Assembly: GCF_001550135.1 (NCBI RefSeq)
Contig: NZ_LRUE01000013.1
Span: forward strand, 1 to 64,000
DNA length: 64,000 bases
Source of the DNA: Pseudoalteromonas shioyasakiensis
GTDB taxonomy: Bacteria; Pseudomonadota; Gammaproteobacteria; Enterobacterales; Alteromonadaceae
Reading direction: 5' to 3'
Shown: piece after piece, positions 17,435 to 27,677 of the stretch
Layout of the letters: each line of letters starts with the position of its first letter
How positions within the stretch are numbered: the stretch's first letter is position 1
Made by a program: the position numbers and the translations under genes
Notes under the pieces: model-generated
The model's database searches: none
Told to the model about the DNA's origin: nothing
The model's input: only the letters and a program-made list of their open reading frames with translations

Positions 17435-18259
17435 ATGAGCAGGCAGTTAACAGTCTATGTTACTTTGTTTCTTAGTATTTTGCTCTTTGGTTGTACTTCT
17501 CGCGAAGCACCGGCACCGGTTAGTAGTTTAGATAATAAAGTTAAACCCGCCACACGCAAAGTAAATATCTCTGGCTCAAAATATGTAGTCAAAAAGGGCG
17601 ATACTTTGTATTCAATTGCTTTTAGCGCTCAGCAAGATTTTCGAACGCTCGCAAAAATAAACGATATTCCAGCACCTTATACCATCTTCCCTGGGCAGAG
17701 TATTTCGCTCACAAAATCGGCACAAAAATCAAAAAAGACGAAAAAATATACGAATTCGAGTAAAAAGTCTACTGTTTCTATACAAAAAAATAACAAAAAA
17801 TTAAAGAAAGGGCTTGATCAGCCAAAACAACGAGAGTATGTTCAGAAACAAGCCAACAAAATAATTAGTGAAAAAAAGCGTAATTCTAATGCCAAAGTTG
17901 TATGGGGCTGGCCTGCAAAAGGTAAAGTCACAAAACGCTTCTCTAATAAAGAGAACGGCTTTAAAGGATTACAGATCACTAATAAACAAGGGGCTTCTGT
18001 TTTAGCTGCTGCACATGGAACTGTGGTATACGCGGGCAACGCATTGAGGGGTTACGGTAATTTAATCATATTGAAACACAATGATGATTACCTAAGCGCT
18101 TACGCGCACAATTCAAAGTTGCTTGTAAAGGAAAAACAGGAAGTAAAGGCAGGGCAGAAAATAGCAGAAATGGGCAGTTCAGACTCTTCGGTTACGGCTT
18201 TGAGATTTGAAATTCGTTATCGGGGTCAAGCAGTCAATCCTGCTAAGTATCTACCTTAG
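17435..18259 (+). CDS. nlpD: Lipoprotein NlpD, LysM plus degenerate LytM domain
   Basis: 274 residues. Lipobox LFGC gives an outer-membrane lipoprotein (Cys at about 20). A LysM domain occupies about 48-95, then a Lys/Ser/Asn-rich linker, then a C-terminal M23/LytM fold (about 150-274). The zinc ligands of active M23 enzymes are not kept: GLQITN replaces the usual His and Asp, and ALRFEIR replaces the final HxH. NlpD should therefore act by activating the AmiC amidase during division and not as a peptidase. rpoS follows; in relatives the rpoS promoter lies within nlpD. Confidence 0.95.
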   Translation: MSRQLTVYVTLFLSILLFGCTSREAPAPVSSLDNKVKPATRKVNISGSKYVVKKGDTLYSIAFSAQQDFRTLAKINDIPAPYTIFPGQSISLTKSAQKSKKTKKYTNSSKKSTVSIQKNNKKLKKGLDQPKQREYVQKQANKIISEKKRNSNAKVVWGWPAKGKVTKRFSNKENGFKGLQITNKQGASVLAAAHGTVVYAGNALRGYGNLIILKHNDDYLSAYAHNSKLLVKEKQEVKAGQKIAEMGSSDSSVTALRFEIRYRGQAVNPAKYLP

Positions 18260-18319
18260 CCATTTAGGGTATTGATAAAGTGATTTAGCTCAATCACATA
18301 TTTGCTCGGGAGGACGCTT

Positions 18320-19303
18320 ATGGGTCACACAGCAAAACTTGAGAAAAAAACTGACGCGATTGACGATAAATTTGATGACACGGTAGTCGAAGAAGAGTCT
18401 TCTGAATTACTTGAAGAAGTCGACAACGAAGATGAAATTTTTGCAAAAGAAGAAGTTGCCAAGAATTTAGATGCTACACAGCTGTATCTTGGTGAGATTG
18501 GTTTTTCTCCGCTGCTAAGCGCAGAAGAAGAAGTTTATTTTGCTCGAAAAGCACTGAAAGGCTGTGAAGCCTCTCGCAAGCGAATGATTGAAAGTAATTT
18601 ACGTTTAGTGGTGAAAATTGCCCGCCGCTATAACAACCGTGGCCTTGCGCTACTAGACCTTATTGAAGAAGGTAATTTAGGCCTTATCAGAGCCGTTGAG
18701 AAATTTGACCCAGAACGTGGTTTTCGTTTTTCAACTTATGCAACTTGGTGGATACGTCAAACTATCGAACGTGCCATCATGAACCAAACACGTACGATTC
18801 GTTTACCTATTCACGTGGTTAAAGAGCTTAATGTTTATTTAAGAACAGCCCGTGAATTAACGCAGAAACTTGACCATGAACCAACCGCAGAAGAAATTGC
18901 AGAGTGCTTAGATAAGCCGGTTGAAGATGTCACTAAGATGCTGCGTTTAAACGAAAAAATCACCTCGGTGGATACACCTATCGGCGGTGAAAATGACAAA
19001 GCGTTATTAGATATTATCGCCGATGAGAAAGACTATGGTCCAGAGGGCGAAGTACAGAGTAATGACATTAACAAGCACATTGTTGATTGGCTTGGAGAGT
19101 TAAACCCGAAACAGCGTGAAGTACTTGCTCGTCGTTTTGGTTTACTAGGCTATGAGCCATCAACCCTTGAAGATGTTGGTCGTGAAATTGGCTTAACACG
19201 GGAACGTGTAAGACAAATACAAGTTGAAGCATTACGTCGCTTAAAAGACATTTTGCAACACGAAGGGTTAAGTACAGATAGCCTATTCGACCAATTCACC
19301 TAA
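18320..19303 (+). CDS. rpoS: RNA polymerase sigma factor RpoS
   Basis: 327-residue sigma-S, master regulator of stationary phase and stress. Region 1.2 begins at [16 protein letters not shown]; region 2 contains [20 protein letters not shown] and the [17 protein letters not shown] promoter-melting helix; region 4 ends with [20 protein letters not shown]. The ATG at 18320 has GGGAGGA just upstream and is preferred over an in-frame TTG at 18302. The acidic N-terminal stretch (about 15-50) is longer than in Escherichia coli. It is followed by a strong terminator shared with the convergent mutS. Confidence 0.97.
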   Translation: MGHTAKLEKKTDAIDDKFDDTVVEEESSELLEEVDNEDEIFAKEEVAKNLDATQLYLGEIGFSPLLSAEEEVYFARKALKGCEASRKRMIESNLRLVVKIARRYNNRGLALLDLIEEGNLGLIRAVEKFDPERGFRFSTYATWWIRQTIERAIMNQTRTIRLPIHVVKELNVYLRTARELTQKLDHEPTAEEIAECLDKPVEDVTKMLRLNEKITSVDTPIGGENDKALLDIIADEKDYGPEGEVQSNDINKHIVDWLGELNPKQREVLARRFGLLGYEPSTLEDVGREIGLTRERVRQIQVEALRRLKDILQHEGLSTDSLFDQFT

Positions 19304-19318
19304 TTTGACAACAATACA

Positions 19319-19335
19319 TAGGCCTTCGGGTCTAG
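19319..19335 (+). other. Small UUCG-capped hairpin after rpoS
   Basis: Six-base-pair stem TAGGCC-TTCG-GGTCTA with a cUUCGg tetraloop, immediately ahead of the terminator. It may stabilise the rpoS mRNA 3' end; this is inference. Confidence 0.4.
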
Positions 19336-19342
19336 AACACAC

Positions 19343-19372
19343 AAAAAAGCTGACGTTACGTCAGCTTTTTTT
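19343..19372. terminator. Bidirectional terminator between rpoS and mutS
   Basis: GCTGACGT (19349-19356) and ACGTCAGC (19358-19365) are perfect arms, with an A-run before and a T-run after, so it can serve both convergent genes. Confidence 0.9.
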
Positions 19373-19389
19373 ATGCCTCTTTTATTTCA

Positions 19390-21963
19390 CTACAGTAAAT
19401 CTTTTAATTGATACAGTAGTTGGTGTGCTTGTCTTGGCGTTAAGCTATCTGGATCAAGCTGTTTTAAGGTTAATTCAAGCTCAGAAGGCTCATCATCAAA
19501 ACTTAATGTTTGCTGTTGTTGCTCAATAGGAGCAGTAACAGGTTGATGGTTCTCAAGCATTTTAAGCTTTTGTTTTGCTTGTTGGATAACCGCTTTTGGT
19601 ACACCAGCCAAGGCAGCAACTTGTAAACCAAAGCTCTTGCTTGCTGCGCCTTCAAGCACGGTATGCATAAAGGCAATGGTGTCGTTGTGCTCAATGGCAT
19701 CTAGGTGCACATTAACTAACCCCGTTTTTTGCTCGGCCAGTTCGGTTAACTCAAAATAGTGGGTTGCAAATAAGGTCTTAGCGGCAATTTTTGATGCTAA
19801 ATAATCAGCCGTTGCATAGGCAAGCGATAAGCCATCATAAGTTGAGGTACCGCGACCAATTTCATCCATCAGTACCAGTGATTGTGCTGTGGCGTTATTT
19901 AAAATAGTTGCTGTTTCGGTCATTTCAACCATGAAGGTTGAGCGTCCTGATGCTAGGTCATCACTTGCGCCAATACGCGTAAAGATACGGTCAATATTCC
20001 CAATTTCTGCACTATCAGCAGGAACGTAACAACCAATGTGAGCCATTAGAACAATAAGTGCAGTTTGGCGCATATAGGTCGATTTACCACCCATATTTGG
20101 ACCTGTGATAATCAGCATTTTACGGTCGTTATTAAGCTCTACAGGGTTAGCTATAAACGGGTCTTTCATTACCTGCTCTACTACCGGGTGGCGACCTTGC
20201 TTAATACTGATGTTATCGTTATCGCACAGAGTTGGCTTAGCATAATTAAGCGCTTGTGCACGTTCGGCTAAATTGTTCAGTACATCTAAATCTGCTAGAA
20301 CAGCTGCCATTGTTTGTAGCTGCTCAATGTGCGGAGCAATAAACTCAAAGAGTTGCTCGTAAAGCTGTTTTTCAAGCGCTAGCGCTTTTGACTGGCTACC
20401 AAGTACTTTATCCTCATGCTCTTTAAGCTCTGGGATAATATAGCGCTCATTATTTTTTAGCGTTTGGCGGCGAATATAATCCGCAGGAACTAAATGTGAG
20501 TTAGCGCGGCTTACTTCAATAAAAAAGCCATGCACTTTGTTATAACCAATTTTTAAGGTGCTAATGCCAGTGCGCTCACGCTCACGCTCTTCAAGCTTTT
20601 CAAGAATATCGGTAGCACCTTGGCTTAGCGCTCGCCATTCATCAAGTTCGCTGTTGTAACCTGGTGCAATCACACCCCCATCACGAATAAGCACCGGTGG
20701 GGTTTCGATTACAGCACGCTCTAGTAAATCTTGTAGTTCAGGTAACTGTTGCGACTTAGCAATAATTTGACTAATACGCGGATCGTTAGCATCTAGTAAT
20801 AGTTCGTGAAGTGGCGCGAGAGCTTGCAGCGCGCTACGCAGGCGCGTTAAATCTCGCGGCCTAGCAGTGCAAAGCGCTAGGCGTGCAATAACACGTTCAA
20901 TATCGCCAATTTGCTTTAATGACTCTTGTAGCTCACCACATAATTGCGCATCGATAATTGCGCTAATTGCGTTTAGTCGAGAGTTGAGCTCTGTTTTGCT
21001 GCGCACAGGGGTATGAATACGACGCTTTAATAAGCGTGACCCCATAGCTGTGGCTGTTTTATCAAGTACTTGCGCAAGAGTGTTTTCGTAACCACCCGAT
21101 AAATTAACCGTTAGTTCAAGGTTTTTACGAGTTGCTGCATCTAAGATCACCGCGTGTTCGTTTTGTTCAAGGGTGATTGCACGAATATGCGGCAGGGCTA
21201 TACGCTGAGTGTCTTTTACGTATTGCATTAAGCAGCCTGCAGCGACTAAAGCTGCGTGTGCTTTGTCTACTCCAAAACCAACTAAATCTTTGGTGCCAAA
21301 TTGATCGCAAAGTAAATGCTGCGCTGTATCTAGATCAAATTCCCATTCTGGGCGACGACGCGCACCTTTGATATGTTCAATTAAGTGCACATTTGCAAAT
21401 GTTTCACTGTAAAGCAGCTCAGCAGGGGCTAAACGCTGTAATGTTGAGCTAAATGCTTCATCGGTATTAACTTCTAACACATTGAATCGGCCAGAGTTAA
21501 TATCTAAGTAAGCAATACCATATAGGCCTTGTTTATTTTGCCATACACTGGTTAGTAAGTTGTCTTGGCGTTCTTGTAATAACGCTTCGTCAGAAATTGT
21601 GCCCGGTGTAACAATACGTACAACTTTACGCTCAACAGGGCCTTTGCTAGTCGCTGGGTCACCAACTTGTTCACAAATAGCTACTGACTCACCCATTTGT
21701 ACAAGGCGAGCTAAGTAGTTTTCGACTGCGTGATAGGGTACGCCTGCCATTGGAATGGGATCGCCACCGGCTTTACCTCGATGGGTTTGAGAAATATCAA
21801 GAAGTTGCGCTGCACGCTTGGCATCATCAAAGAAAAGTTCGTAAAAGTCGCCCATACGATAAAACAATAAAATATCCCGGTGCTCGGCTTTTATTTTTAG
21901 ATACTGCTGCATCATAGGGGTTTGTTGTTTTATAGTGTGCGGTGCATAAAGATCAAACGACAT
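19390..21963 (-). CDS. mutS: DNA mismatch repair protein MutS
   Basis: 857-residue mismatch sensor. The N-terminal mismatch-reading motif is the [11 protein letters not shown] segment with its Phe-Tyr-Glu. The ABC-type ATPase has Walker [14 protein letters not shown], signature [10 protein letters not shown] and Walker [17 protein letters not shown]. The short C-terminal helix-turn-helix and tail are present. The ATG at 21963 matches the family start; a TTG four codons upstream has no better ribosome site. It is divergent from pncC with only 21 bases between the starts, so the promoters must overlap. Confidence 0.97.
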   Translation of the reverse strand: MSFDLYAPHTIKQQTPMMQQYLKIKAEHRDILLFYRMGDFYELFFDDAKRAAQLLDISQTHRGKAGGDPIPMAGVPYHAVENYLARLVQMGESVAICEQVGDPATSKGPVERKVVRIVTPGTISDEALLQERQDNLLTSVWQNKQGLYGIAYLDINSGRFNVLEVNTDEAFSSTLQRLAPAELLYSETFANVHLIEHIKGARRRPEWEFDLDTAQHLLCDQFGTKDLVGFGVDKAHAALVAAGCLMQYVKDTQRIALPHIRAITLEQNEHAVILDAATRKNLELTVNLSGGYENTLAQVLDKTATAMGSRLLKRRIHTPVRSKTELNSRLNAISAIIDAQLCGELQESLKQIGDIERVIARLALCTARPRDLTRLRSALQALAPLHELLLDANDPRISQIIAKSQQLPELQDLLERAVIETPPVLIRDGGVIAPGYNSELDEWRALSQGATDILEKLEERERERTGISTLKIGYNKVHGFFIEVSRANSHLVPADYIRRQTLKNNERYIIPELKEHEDKVLGSQSKALALEKQLYEQLFEFIAPHIEQLQTMAAVLADLDVLNNLAERAQALNYAKPTLCDNDNISIKQGRHPVVEQVMKDPFIANPVELNNDRKMLIITGPNMGGKSTYMRQTALIVLMAHIGCYVPADSAEIGNIDRIFTRIGASDDLASGRSTFMVEMTETATILNNATAQSLVLMDEIGRGTSTYDGLSLAYATADYLASKIAAKTLFATHYFELTELAEQKTGLVNVHLDAIEHNDTIAFMHTVLEGAASKSFGLQVAALAGVPKAVIQQAKQKLKMLENHQPVTAPIEQQQQTLSFDDEPSELELTLKQLDPDSLTPRQAHQLLYQLKDLL

Positions 21964-21984
21964 GTATTTACCCAAAGGCTGAAT

Positions 21985-22482
21985 ATGGAATTACATCAAG
22001 AGATTAAAACACTTGCTGCGAAATTAGGAGCTATTTTAACGGATAAACGCTTATGGATCACTACCGCAGAGTCATGCACTGGTGGTGGAGTGAGTTATGC
22101 ACTAACCGATACCCCAGGCAGTTCTAATTATATTGATCGAGCGTTTGTCACTTATAGTAACCAAGCAAAACATGAGCTCATTGGCGTTAGCGAGCAGACC
22201 TTAAACAGCTTTGGTGCGGTGAGTGAGCAAACCGTTGTTGAAATGGCATCGGGGGCAGCAAAAGCAGCAAATTCAGATATCGCAATAGCTATTTCGGGAA
22301 TAGCAGGCCCCGGTGGTGGAACACTGGATAAACCTGTGGGATTAGTATGGTTTTGCATTCATTTTGCTGGTCAAAACTACCCAAGTCAGCAAGTTTTCTC
22401 TGGCGATCGAGCTGAAGTTAGACTGCAAGCTATTGTTTACTCATTAAAAAATATAATTGAATTGATAAAATCTGAAAATTAG
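21985..22482 (+). CDS. pncC: Nicotinamide-nucleotide amidohydrolase PncC (CinA C-terminal family)
   Basis: 165-residue enzyme that deamidates NMN in pyridine nucleotide recycling. Family motifs are [19 protein letters not shown], the [12 protein letters not shown] segment and the [11 protein letters not shown] loop. It is a stand-alone C-terminal-type protein without the N-terminal CinA domain, as in Escherichia coli YgaD, which also sits next to recA. The ATG at 21985 matches the family start. Confidence 0.93.
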   Translation: MELHQEIKTLAAKLGAILTDKRLWITTAESCTGGGVSYALTDTPGSSNYIDRAFVTYSNQAKHELIGVSEQTLNSFGAVSEQTVVEMASGAAKAANSDIAIAISGIAGPGGGTLDKPVGLVWFCIHFAGQNYPSQQVFSGDRAEVRLQAIVYSLKNIIELIKSEN

Positions 22483-22483
22483 C

Positions 22484-22511
22484 TTGATACTGTGATTTCA
22501 TACAGTATACT
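22484..22511 (+). promoter_or_regulatory. recA promoter with embedded LexA (SOS) box
   Basis: LexA box CTGT-N8-ACAG at 22490-22505, perfect. A -35-like TTGATA (22484-22489) and -10-like TATACT (22506-22511) are separated by 16 bases, exactly the LexA box, so LexA binding would block polymerase. The recA ATG is 30 bases after the -10. Confidence 0.85.
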
Positions 22512-22540
22512 GTCTGCATTAGCCGGATTTGGAGAACAGA

Positions 22541-23587
22541 ATGAACGATAACAAACAAAAAGCCTTAGACGCTGCTTTATCACAAATTGAGCGTCAATTT
22601 GGTAAAGGCTCAATTATGAAACTGGGCGACAATAAAGCCCTAGATATTGAAGCAATCTCAACAGGTTCACTAGGTATCGATATCGCACTAGGTATTGGTG
22701 GTTTGCCTACGGGTCGTATTGTTGAAGTGTATGGTCCTGAATCATCAGGTAAAACAACGCTTACTTTACAAGTTATCGCTGAAGCTCAAAAGCAAGGTAA
22801 AACGTGTGCATTCGTAGATGCTGAGCACGCTCTAGATCCTGTATACGCACAAAAATTGGGTGTAAACATTGATGACTTACTTGTTTCTCAACCAGATACT
22901 GGTGAGCAAGCATTAGAAATCTGTGACATGTTAGTTCGTTCAAGTGCTGTTGATGTTGTGATTGTTGACTCGGTAGCAGCTTTAACACCTAAAGCTGAAA
23001 TCGAAGGTGACATGGGTGACTCACACATGGGTCTACAAGCTCGTTTAATGTCACAGGCATTACGTAAGCTTACAGGTAACATCAAGCGTTCAAACACACT
23101 ATGTATTTTCATCAACCAAATCCGTATGAAAATTGGTGTTATGTTTGGTAACCCTGAAACAACAACAGGTGGTAACGCACTTAAATTCTACTCTTCAGTA
23201 CGTATCGATATTCGTCGTATTGGTTCTGTGAAAGAAGGCGACGAGGTTGTTGGTAACGAAACTCGCGTTAAAGTTGTTAAAAACAAGGTTGCTCCGCCGT
23301 TTAAACAAGCTGAGTTCATCATCATGTATGGCGAAGGCATTTCTAAACAAGGCGAGTTAATTGACCTAGGTGTTAAGCATAAGATTGTTGAAAAATCAGG
23401 TGCTTGGTACAGCTACAATGGCAGCAAAGTTGGTCAAGGTAAAGCAAACTCAATTAAGTTCTTAAAAGACAACCCAGAGATCGCAGATGAGATCGAAGGT
23501 AAGTTACGTGAGATGCTATTACTTCAGGCAACAGAACAACCAGAAGATGGTGAAGATGCAGGCCTATTAGCTGAAGACGAGCTATAA
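22541..23587 (+). CDS. recA: Recombinase RecA
   Basis: 348-residue DNA strand exchange protein and LexA coprotease. Walker A is GPESSGKTT (about 66-74); [11 protein letters not shown], the [14 protein letters not shown] segment, loop L1 ([18 protein letters not shown]) and loop L2 ([20 protein letters not shown], the full 20 residues) are present. The ATG at 22541 follows GGAGAACAG and gives the family N terminus. It is under a textbook SOS promoter. No recX follows; the terminator is directly downstream. Confidence 0.98.
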   Translation: MNDNKQKALDAALSQIERQFGKGSIMKLGDNKALDIEAISTGSLGIDIALGIGGLPTGRIVEVYGPESSGKTTLTLQVIAEAQKQGKTCAFVDAEHALDPVYAQKLGVNIDDLLVSQPDTGEQALEICDMLVRSSAVDVVIVDSVAALTPKAEIEGDMGDSHMGLQARLMSQALRKLTGNIKRSNTLCIFINQIRMKIGVMFGNPETTTGGNALKFYSSVRIDIRRIGSVKEGDEVVGNETRVKVVKNKVAPPFKQAEFIIMYGEGISKQGELIDLGVKHKIVEKSGAWYSYNGSKVGQGKANSIKFLKDNPEIADEIEGKLREMLLLQATEQPEDGEDAGLLAEDEL

Positions 23588-23636
23588 ACACCGCAAAAGA
23601 GTACAGTTAAGCGTGATTTGACCCGCACTTAACACA

Positions 23637-23669
23637 AAAAAGACCGCTACATAGTTAGCGGTTTTTTTA
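23637..23669. terminator. Terminator after recA
   Basis: ACCGCTA (23643-23649) and TAGCGGT (23656-23662) with a 6-base loop; A-run before and T-run after. Confidence 0.88.
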
Positions 23670-23671
23670 TG

Positions 23672-23755
23672 GGTGAAAGTTAGCGAGAGTAAAGTTAGCA
23701 AGGGGAAAGTTAGCGAGAGTAAAGTTAGCGAGAGTAAAGTTAGAAAAGGTAAACT
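23672..23755. repeat. GTTAGCGAG/GTTAGCAAG module cluster
   Basis: Five GTTAG-containing near-repeats of about 16 bp (GTTAGCGAGAGTAAA and variants with GCAAGGGG or GAAAAGG). They share the core of the modules around the Nramp-family gene 14 kb away. No gene is seen here. Confidence 0.8.
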
Positions 23756-23778
23756 TTACTCTTGCAACTCTTTCATGT

Positions 23779-23913
23779 GCTTAAAGCTTAAAGCTTAAAG
23801 CTTAAAGCTTAAAGCTTAAAGCTTAAAACTTACAGCTTACAGCTTAAAACTTTCAGCTTACAGCTTAAAACTTACAACTTACAGCTTACAGCTTACAGCT
23901 TCTAGCTCAAGCT
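23779..23913. repeat. 7-bp tandem array, units GCTTAAA and GCTTACA
   Basis: Seven perfect GCTTAAA copies (23779-23827) followed by about a dozen variants (GCTTACA, ACTTACA, ACTTTCA). The last unit overlaps the stop codon of the TonB-dependent receptor (23913-23915). The array fills the convergent recA/receptor spacer. Confidence 0.92.
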
Positions 23914-26036
23914 TACAGCTGCCAGTTGAAAGACACTGAGTAGTTACGCGGTGCGCCGTAATAACCTTGAGCCCAGAAAAGACTATGGATGTACTTTTCG
24001 TTGGTCACGTTATTAACGTTCAAGTTAACGCTCATATTGTCGTTAATATCGTAGGTTGCCATTAGGTTTAATAGGCCGTACGCATCTTGCGTTGTGGTGA
24101 TAAGTGCAGCATTTGTTGCCGCATCACGCACTTGTACGCGCTTTGTATCGTCTTGCCAACGATAGTTTAGGCCAAAGGTTAAACCATCAATCTCAGGCAC
24201 TTTATGAGTTACAGCAAGTTTGAACTGGTTTTCAGGTGTGTAGTCTTTTACTAACTCATCACCATCAATGTTTAGGTTGCTGTAGCTAAAGCTCGCACTC
24301 AGTGTTTCGTTGATTTGACCACTAAGTTCTACTTCAATACCGTCGCTGTTAATGCCATCTGCGCCATAGTAGCGAGTGTCATCAGGTAATGAATCAGGGA
24401 TAGCAACAGCAAGGCCAACTTGTTTAGCGTCAAAGTAAGCAACTGTTACAAATAAGTCGTCATCAAGTAGCTGTGCTTTCACACCAACTTCGCTGCTTTT
24501 ACCTGTGATTGGATCTAAGTAATCGCCATTGATGTCACGCTCTGTTTGCGGTACGAAGGTTTCTGTGTAGCTTGCATAAGTTGAGAAGCTTTCGTTGATA
24601 TCATACACAGCACCGAAGTAAGGCACAGTTTGGTCGCTATCTTTGTCTTTTGCAACGCCGTAAGAGGCACCTTCAGTTTCCCAATTTACTTGGCTCACAC
24701 CTGCTAACACACTGAATGAGTCAGTTGCACGGATACGTGTTGAAATATACGCTGAGCGTTGACGGCTGGTGATATCAGCACCTGTTAAACCATCGGTAAG
24801 TGTTGGCACTGGCGCAACACCATCCCAACCACCTAGCTCAGGCATTGCAGGGAAACCATTGCCTGTTGTACGGTCATACAATGATTTATCTTTGTTATCC
24901 ATATCTGCTTGGTTTACACCAAACGACAGATCATGTTCCATACCAAATAAATCAAATTTACCCGTTGCGTAAATATCTAAAATATCGTGCTTATCTTTGT
25001 GGTCATATTCACTCGCATAACCCGTTAAGCCAAGACCTGTTTCTCTATCAGGTGTACCATAAACATAGAAAAGCTCTGAGTCTTGCTCATTTTCTAGGTG
25101 TGCGTAGCTGGCTTTTAAGAACCAAGTATTGGTAATTGCTTGCTCAATTGATAAGAACAGCTGCTCAGTTGTGTTATTCCAGTATGACCAATCAGACGCT
25201 GTGCTAGTTGAAGCGTCAAAGTTTGTTGCTGAACCATCGCTGTAATAAAGCGGTAAGGCACCCCACAGTGGGCTATCAGCATCTTTCTTTTGATTTACAT
25301 AGTTTGCAGTTACTACTGTGCTATCAGTTAGCTGGCCTTCGTAGGCTAGGTAATAAATTGTTTTATCTTGCTCGTAACGGTCAAGGTATGACTCAGTTTT
25401 GTGCTTGGTAAATACAGCACGTACAGCGTGGTTTTCGTTGATAGCAGTTGAAGCGTCAAGCTCTAAACGCTTGTTATCCCAAGAACCATACGATACAGAC
25501 GCATTTACTTGCGTTTGATAAGTAGGGCGCTTTAGAACCATGTTGACTGTTGCTGATGGGTTACCAGCACCTGTCATTAAACCATTGGCACCACGTACAA
25601 TTTCAACACTATCGAAAATAGAAGTATCAAGAGTACCTTGGATTGAACCGTTGTCTTGCGGCATACCCATGCCATTAACTTGGAAGTTGGTGATCTCAAA
25701 ACCACGAGCTTTAAAATAAGTACGGTCAGTTTCTATTTGCTCAACAGTGACACCCGGTGTGCTTTCAAGTACAGCATTAAGGTTATCGAGTGAGAAGTCA
25801 TCCATTAGCGCACGTGATACAACAGAGATTGACTGTGGCGTTTCTTTAATTGTTAGCCCTAATTTGGTTGCTGACTGTGCTTCTTCAGTGATGTAGTTTT
25901 TATGATGCTGGCCATACACGGCAATTTTTTCAATTGCTTGTTCTTCTTTTTGTTGTTCTGCAAAAGCGTGGCCACTTAAAAGTGCTGAGGTCACAAGGCT
26001 TAATTGAGATAAGCGCAAAAATTTTGTTGATGACAT
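23913..26036 (-). CDS. TonB-dependent siderophore receptor
   Basis: 707-residue outer-membrane receptor importing ferric siderophores with TonB energy. Signal peptide ends about residue 27 (GHAFA). The plug domain has the LGLTIKETPQSISVVSRALMDD start, here crossing the usual TonB-proximal region, then VEIVRGANGLMTGAGNPSATVN. A 22-strand barrel follows, ending in an aromatic-rich strand. The plug sequence is of the FpvA/FhuE/ferrichrome-type group; the exact ligand cannot be told. The ATG at 26036 gives a normal signal peptide. A candidate Fur box lies 56 bp upstream. A repeat array follows the stop codon. Confidence 0.9.
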   Translation of the reverse strand: MSSTKFLRLSQLSLVTSALLSGHAFAEQQKEEQAIEKIAVYGQHHKNYITEEAQSATKLGLTIKETPQSISVVSRALMDDFSLDNLNAVLESTPGVTVEQIETDRTYFKARGFEITNFQVNGMGMPQDNGSIQGTLDTSIFDSVEIVRGANGLMTGAGNPSATVNMVLKRPTYQTQVNASVSYGSWDNKRLELDASTAINENHAVRAVFTKHKTESYLDRYEQDKTIYYLAYEGQLTDSTVVTANYVNQKKDADSPLWGALPLYYSDGSATNFDASTSTASDWSYWNNTTEQLFLSIEQAITNTWFLKASYAHLENEQDSELFYVYGTPDRETGLGLTGYASEYDHKDKHDILDIYATGKFDLFGMEHDLSFGVNQADMDNKDKSLYDRTTGNGFPAMPELGGWDGVAPVPTLTDGLTGADITSRQRSAYISTRIRATDSFSVLAGVSQVNWETEGASYGVAKDKDSDQTVPYFGAVYDINESFSTYASYTETFVPQTERDINGDYLDPITGKSSEVGVKAQLLDDDLFVTVAYFDAKQVGLAVAIPDSLPDDTRYYGADGINSDGIEVELSGQINETLSASFSYSNLNIDGDELVKDYTPENQFKLAVTHKVPEIDGLTFGLNYRWQDDTKRVQVRDAATNAALITTTQDAYGLLNLMATYDINDNMSVNLNVNNVTNEKYIHSLFWAQGYYGAPRNYSVSFNWQL

Positions 26037-26091
26037 GCAAAGTTCCAATTAGTTCAATGAATAGTGAAATTAATGCGTAATTTAATCTAAA

Positions 26092-26106
26092 TGAAAATAA
26101 TTTGCA
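26092..26106. promoter_or_regulatory. Candidate Fur box before the siderophore receptor
   Basis: TGAAAATAATTTGCA matches the 7-1-7 Fur pattern TGATAAT-N-ATTATCA at 11 of 14 positions, 56 bp upstream of the receptor start. The receptor type supports iron control. Confidence 0.5.
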
Positions 26107-26181
26107 ATTAGGGTTTACTGTTTTAGTGAGTAATTGTTTGCAAAAAAGTTTAAAGGGCACAGAAATATAAAAAGGAGATAT

Positions 26182-26203
26182 AAAAAAAGCGGCCGAAGCC
26201 GCT
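26182..26203 (-). terminator. Terminator after the DcaP-like gene
   Basis: On the minus strand AGCGGC-TTCG-GCCGCT, followed by seven T residues; a UUCG-capped six-base-pair stem 25 bases after the gene. Confidence 0.88.
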
Positions 26204-26228
26204 TCAGGAAGTAAAATAAGTTTAAATC

Positions 26229-27395
26229 TTAAAATACGTATTTTGCAGAGAACTGCAGACGGTCCATATCGCCGTCAGCACCGCTTTCTAACTCACGCTC
26301 AGCATGTTTAAACTCAACACCAAATGTAAGCTTTTTAACAGGCGAATACAAAAGGTTGGCACTATAGCTTTGGCTCATTTCTGTAGGGTCGCCAGTCACA
26401 GCAAGTAAATCTGTGTTGTTATCTGCTGAAAAGAATGAATAAAGGAAAGTTGAGCGCCATTGGCTGTTCCAGTGTTGTTGATAGGCAATGAAACCTGATG
26501 TTGAATCAATTGCATCTAAATCATCACCGTCAAGCACAGCACCATTGGCTACGTTTAAACCAATGTAGCGGCCTAAACCTGAGCCTTGAGTTAACATAAA
26601 TTTAAGGTTGTTTTGGCCAAAATTTACTTTACCAGATGCACTGATACCGAACGATGATGTATCTGCATCAATGCCATTTTGTTTATAAGTTAACTGGCGA
26701 GCAAGACCGGTAAATACTAATTCACCCCAGTCAGCTTTATGTGCGTAACGTGCTGTAAAGTCAGGCATTGATGCATCATCAGTAGCTACACGTGCGCCGC
26801 CAACTGTGACTGTGCTCTCTGGGTTTTCGATAGAGAATGACCAATTACCGGTAGTGTAACGTGCCTGTGCTTGACGTACGAACACAGTACCTTCTGCAGG
26901 ACCGACGAAGTCGAGTGTTTCTGGTAATGCACCTACGTTTTGAAAGTTTGACCAAGCTTGACCAAATAACCAACCATCATAAGTCACAAATGCTTGACGA
27001 ATACGAGGCGCGTAAGAGTTACTAACACGTTCGTTACCGCCCGGCGCTGAAGCAATAAAGTCTATTTCAATTTTAGTTTTGATGGTTTTCCCATCGTCTA
27101 ATTTTGTTGCTGTACCTAGGTTAAAGCGAGATTGGCGGGCATGCATGTCAAATACTGCATCGCTATCGCTGTCTACGCCTACCGGTGTTGTACCTGGTAC
27201 ATAGAAGTCACGGCCAATGCTGCCGCCAGCTGGTACGCCTGCAGAGTAATCACTCCACATAGCATCAAGTTTTACATAGCCACCATAAGAAACGTCTGTG
27301 TTACCAATGGTTGCGGCGTTAGCGGTACCTGCAAGTGCACATAAAACAGCTGAAGCTGTGAGTGTCTTTAATGCGGTTACTTTTGTTGTTGTCAT
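26229..27395 (-). CDS. DcaP-like trimeric outer-membrane channel
   Basis: 388-residue outer-membrane protein. Signal peptide ends about residue 27 (GTANA). The start of the mature protein, DVSYGGYVKLDAMWSDYS, and the ARQSRFNLGT, FVGPAEGTVFVRQAQARYT and C-terminal FSAKYVF segments fit the DcaP family, whose known members pass dicarboxylic acids and other small anions. The mature protein lacks the long coiled N-terminal extension seen in Acinetobacter DcaP. It is divergent from acs, so uptake of organic acids used through acetyl-CoA is a reasonable guess. Confidence 0.8.
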   Translation of the reverse strand: MTTTKVTALKTLTASAVLCALAGTANAATIGNTDVSYGGYVKLDAMWSDYSAGVPAGGSIGRDFYVPGTTPVGVDSDSDAVFDMHARQSRFNLGTATKLDDGKTIKTKIEIDFIASAPGGNERVSNSYAPRIRQAFVTYDGWLFGQAWSNFQNVGALPETLDFVGPAEGTVFVRQAQARYTTGNWSFSIENPESTVTVGGARVATDDASMPDFTARYAHKADWGELVFTGLARQLTYKQNGIDADTSSFGISASGKVNFGQNNLKFMLTQGSGLGRYIGLNVANGAVLDGDDLDAIDSTSGFIAYQQHWNSQWRSTFLYSFFSADNNTDLLAVTGDPTEMSQSYSANLLYSPVKKLTFGVEFKHAERELESGADGDMDRLQFSAKYVF

Positions 27396-27486
27396 AATGT
27401 GTATTCCTGTCGAAGCTACTTGTTGATTGCATTAATGTTGTTGTATCACTGTTGTTTAAGAAATGACTTCTCTCAATTATCTATTG

Positions 27487-27607
27487 GTCTATTAGACTAA
27501 GGTGGAATGGGTAGTTAAATCGCATCCAACCTAACATTGGACTAGATTATAGAAGGCAATTTTAAAGTTTTTTGTTAAATGACAAGATATACAACTAAGG
27601 TCTAATA
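27487..27607. promoter_or_regulatory. Candidate CrbR sites upstream of acs
   Basis: TATTAGACTAA at 27490-27500 lies in an 11-bp palindrome GTCTA-T-TAGAC (27487-27497). The 8-mer TATTAGAC recurs on the minus strand at 27600-27607, 70 bp before the acs start. The identical 11-mer occurs at 39262-39272 before the acetate symporter operon. Assignment to CrbR is inferred. Confidence 0.45.
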
Positions 27608-27677
27608 CTTTCAGGGGCTTTGCTGAGTGATCCTTGAAGCAGGCCGTAGGCAAGTAATTAAAATGGAGACGACAACA

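Noticed and set aside
24800-25135. 111-codon open frame on the plus strand inside the TonB receptor
   Set aside because: It is antisense to a well-supported gene; the His/Leu/Tyr-rich product is typical of a shadow frame.
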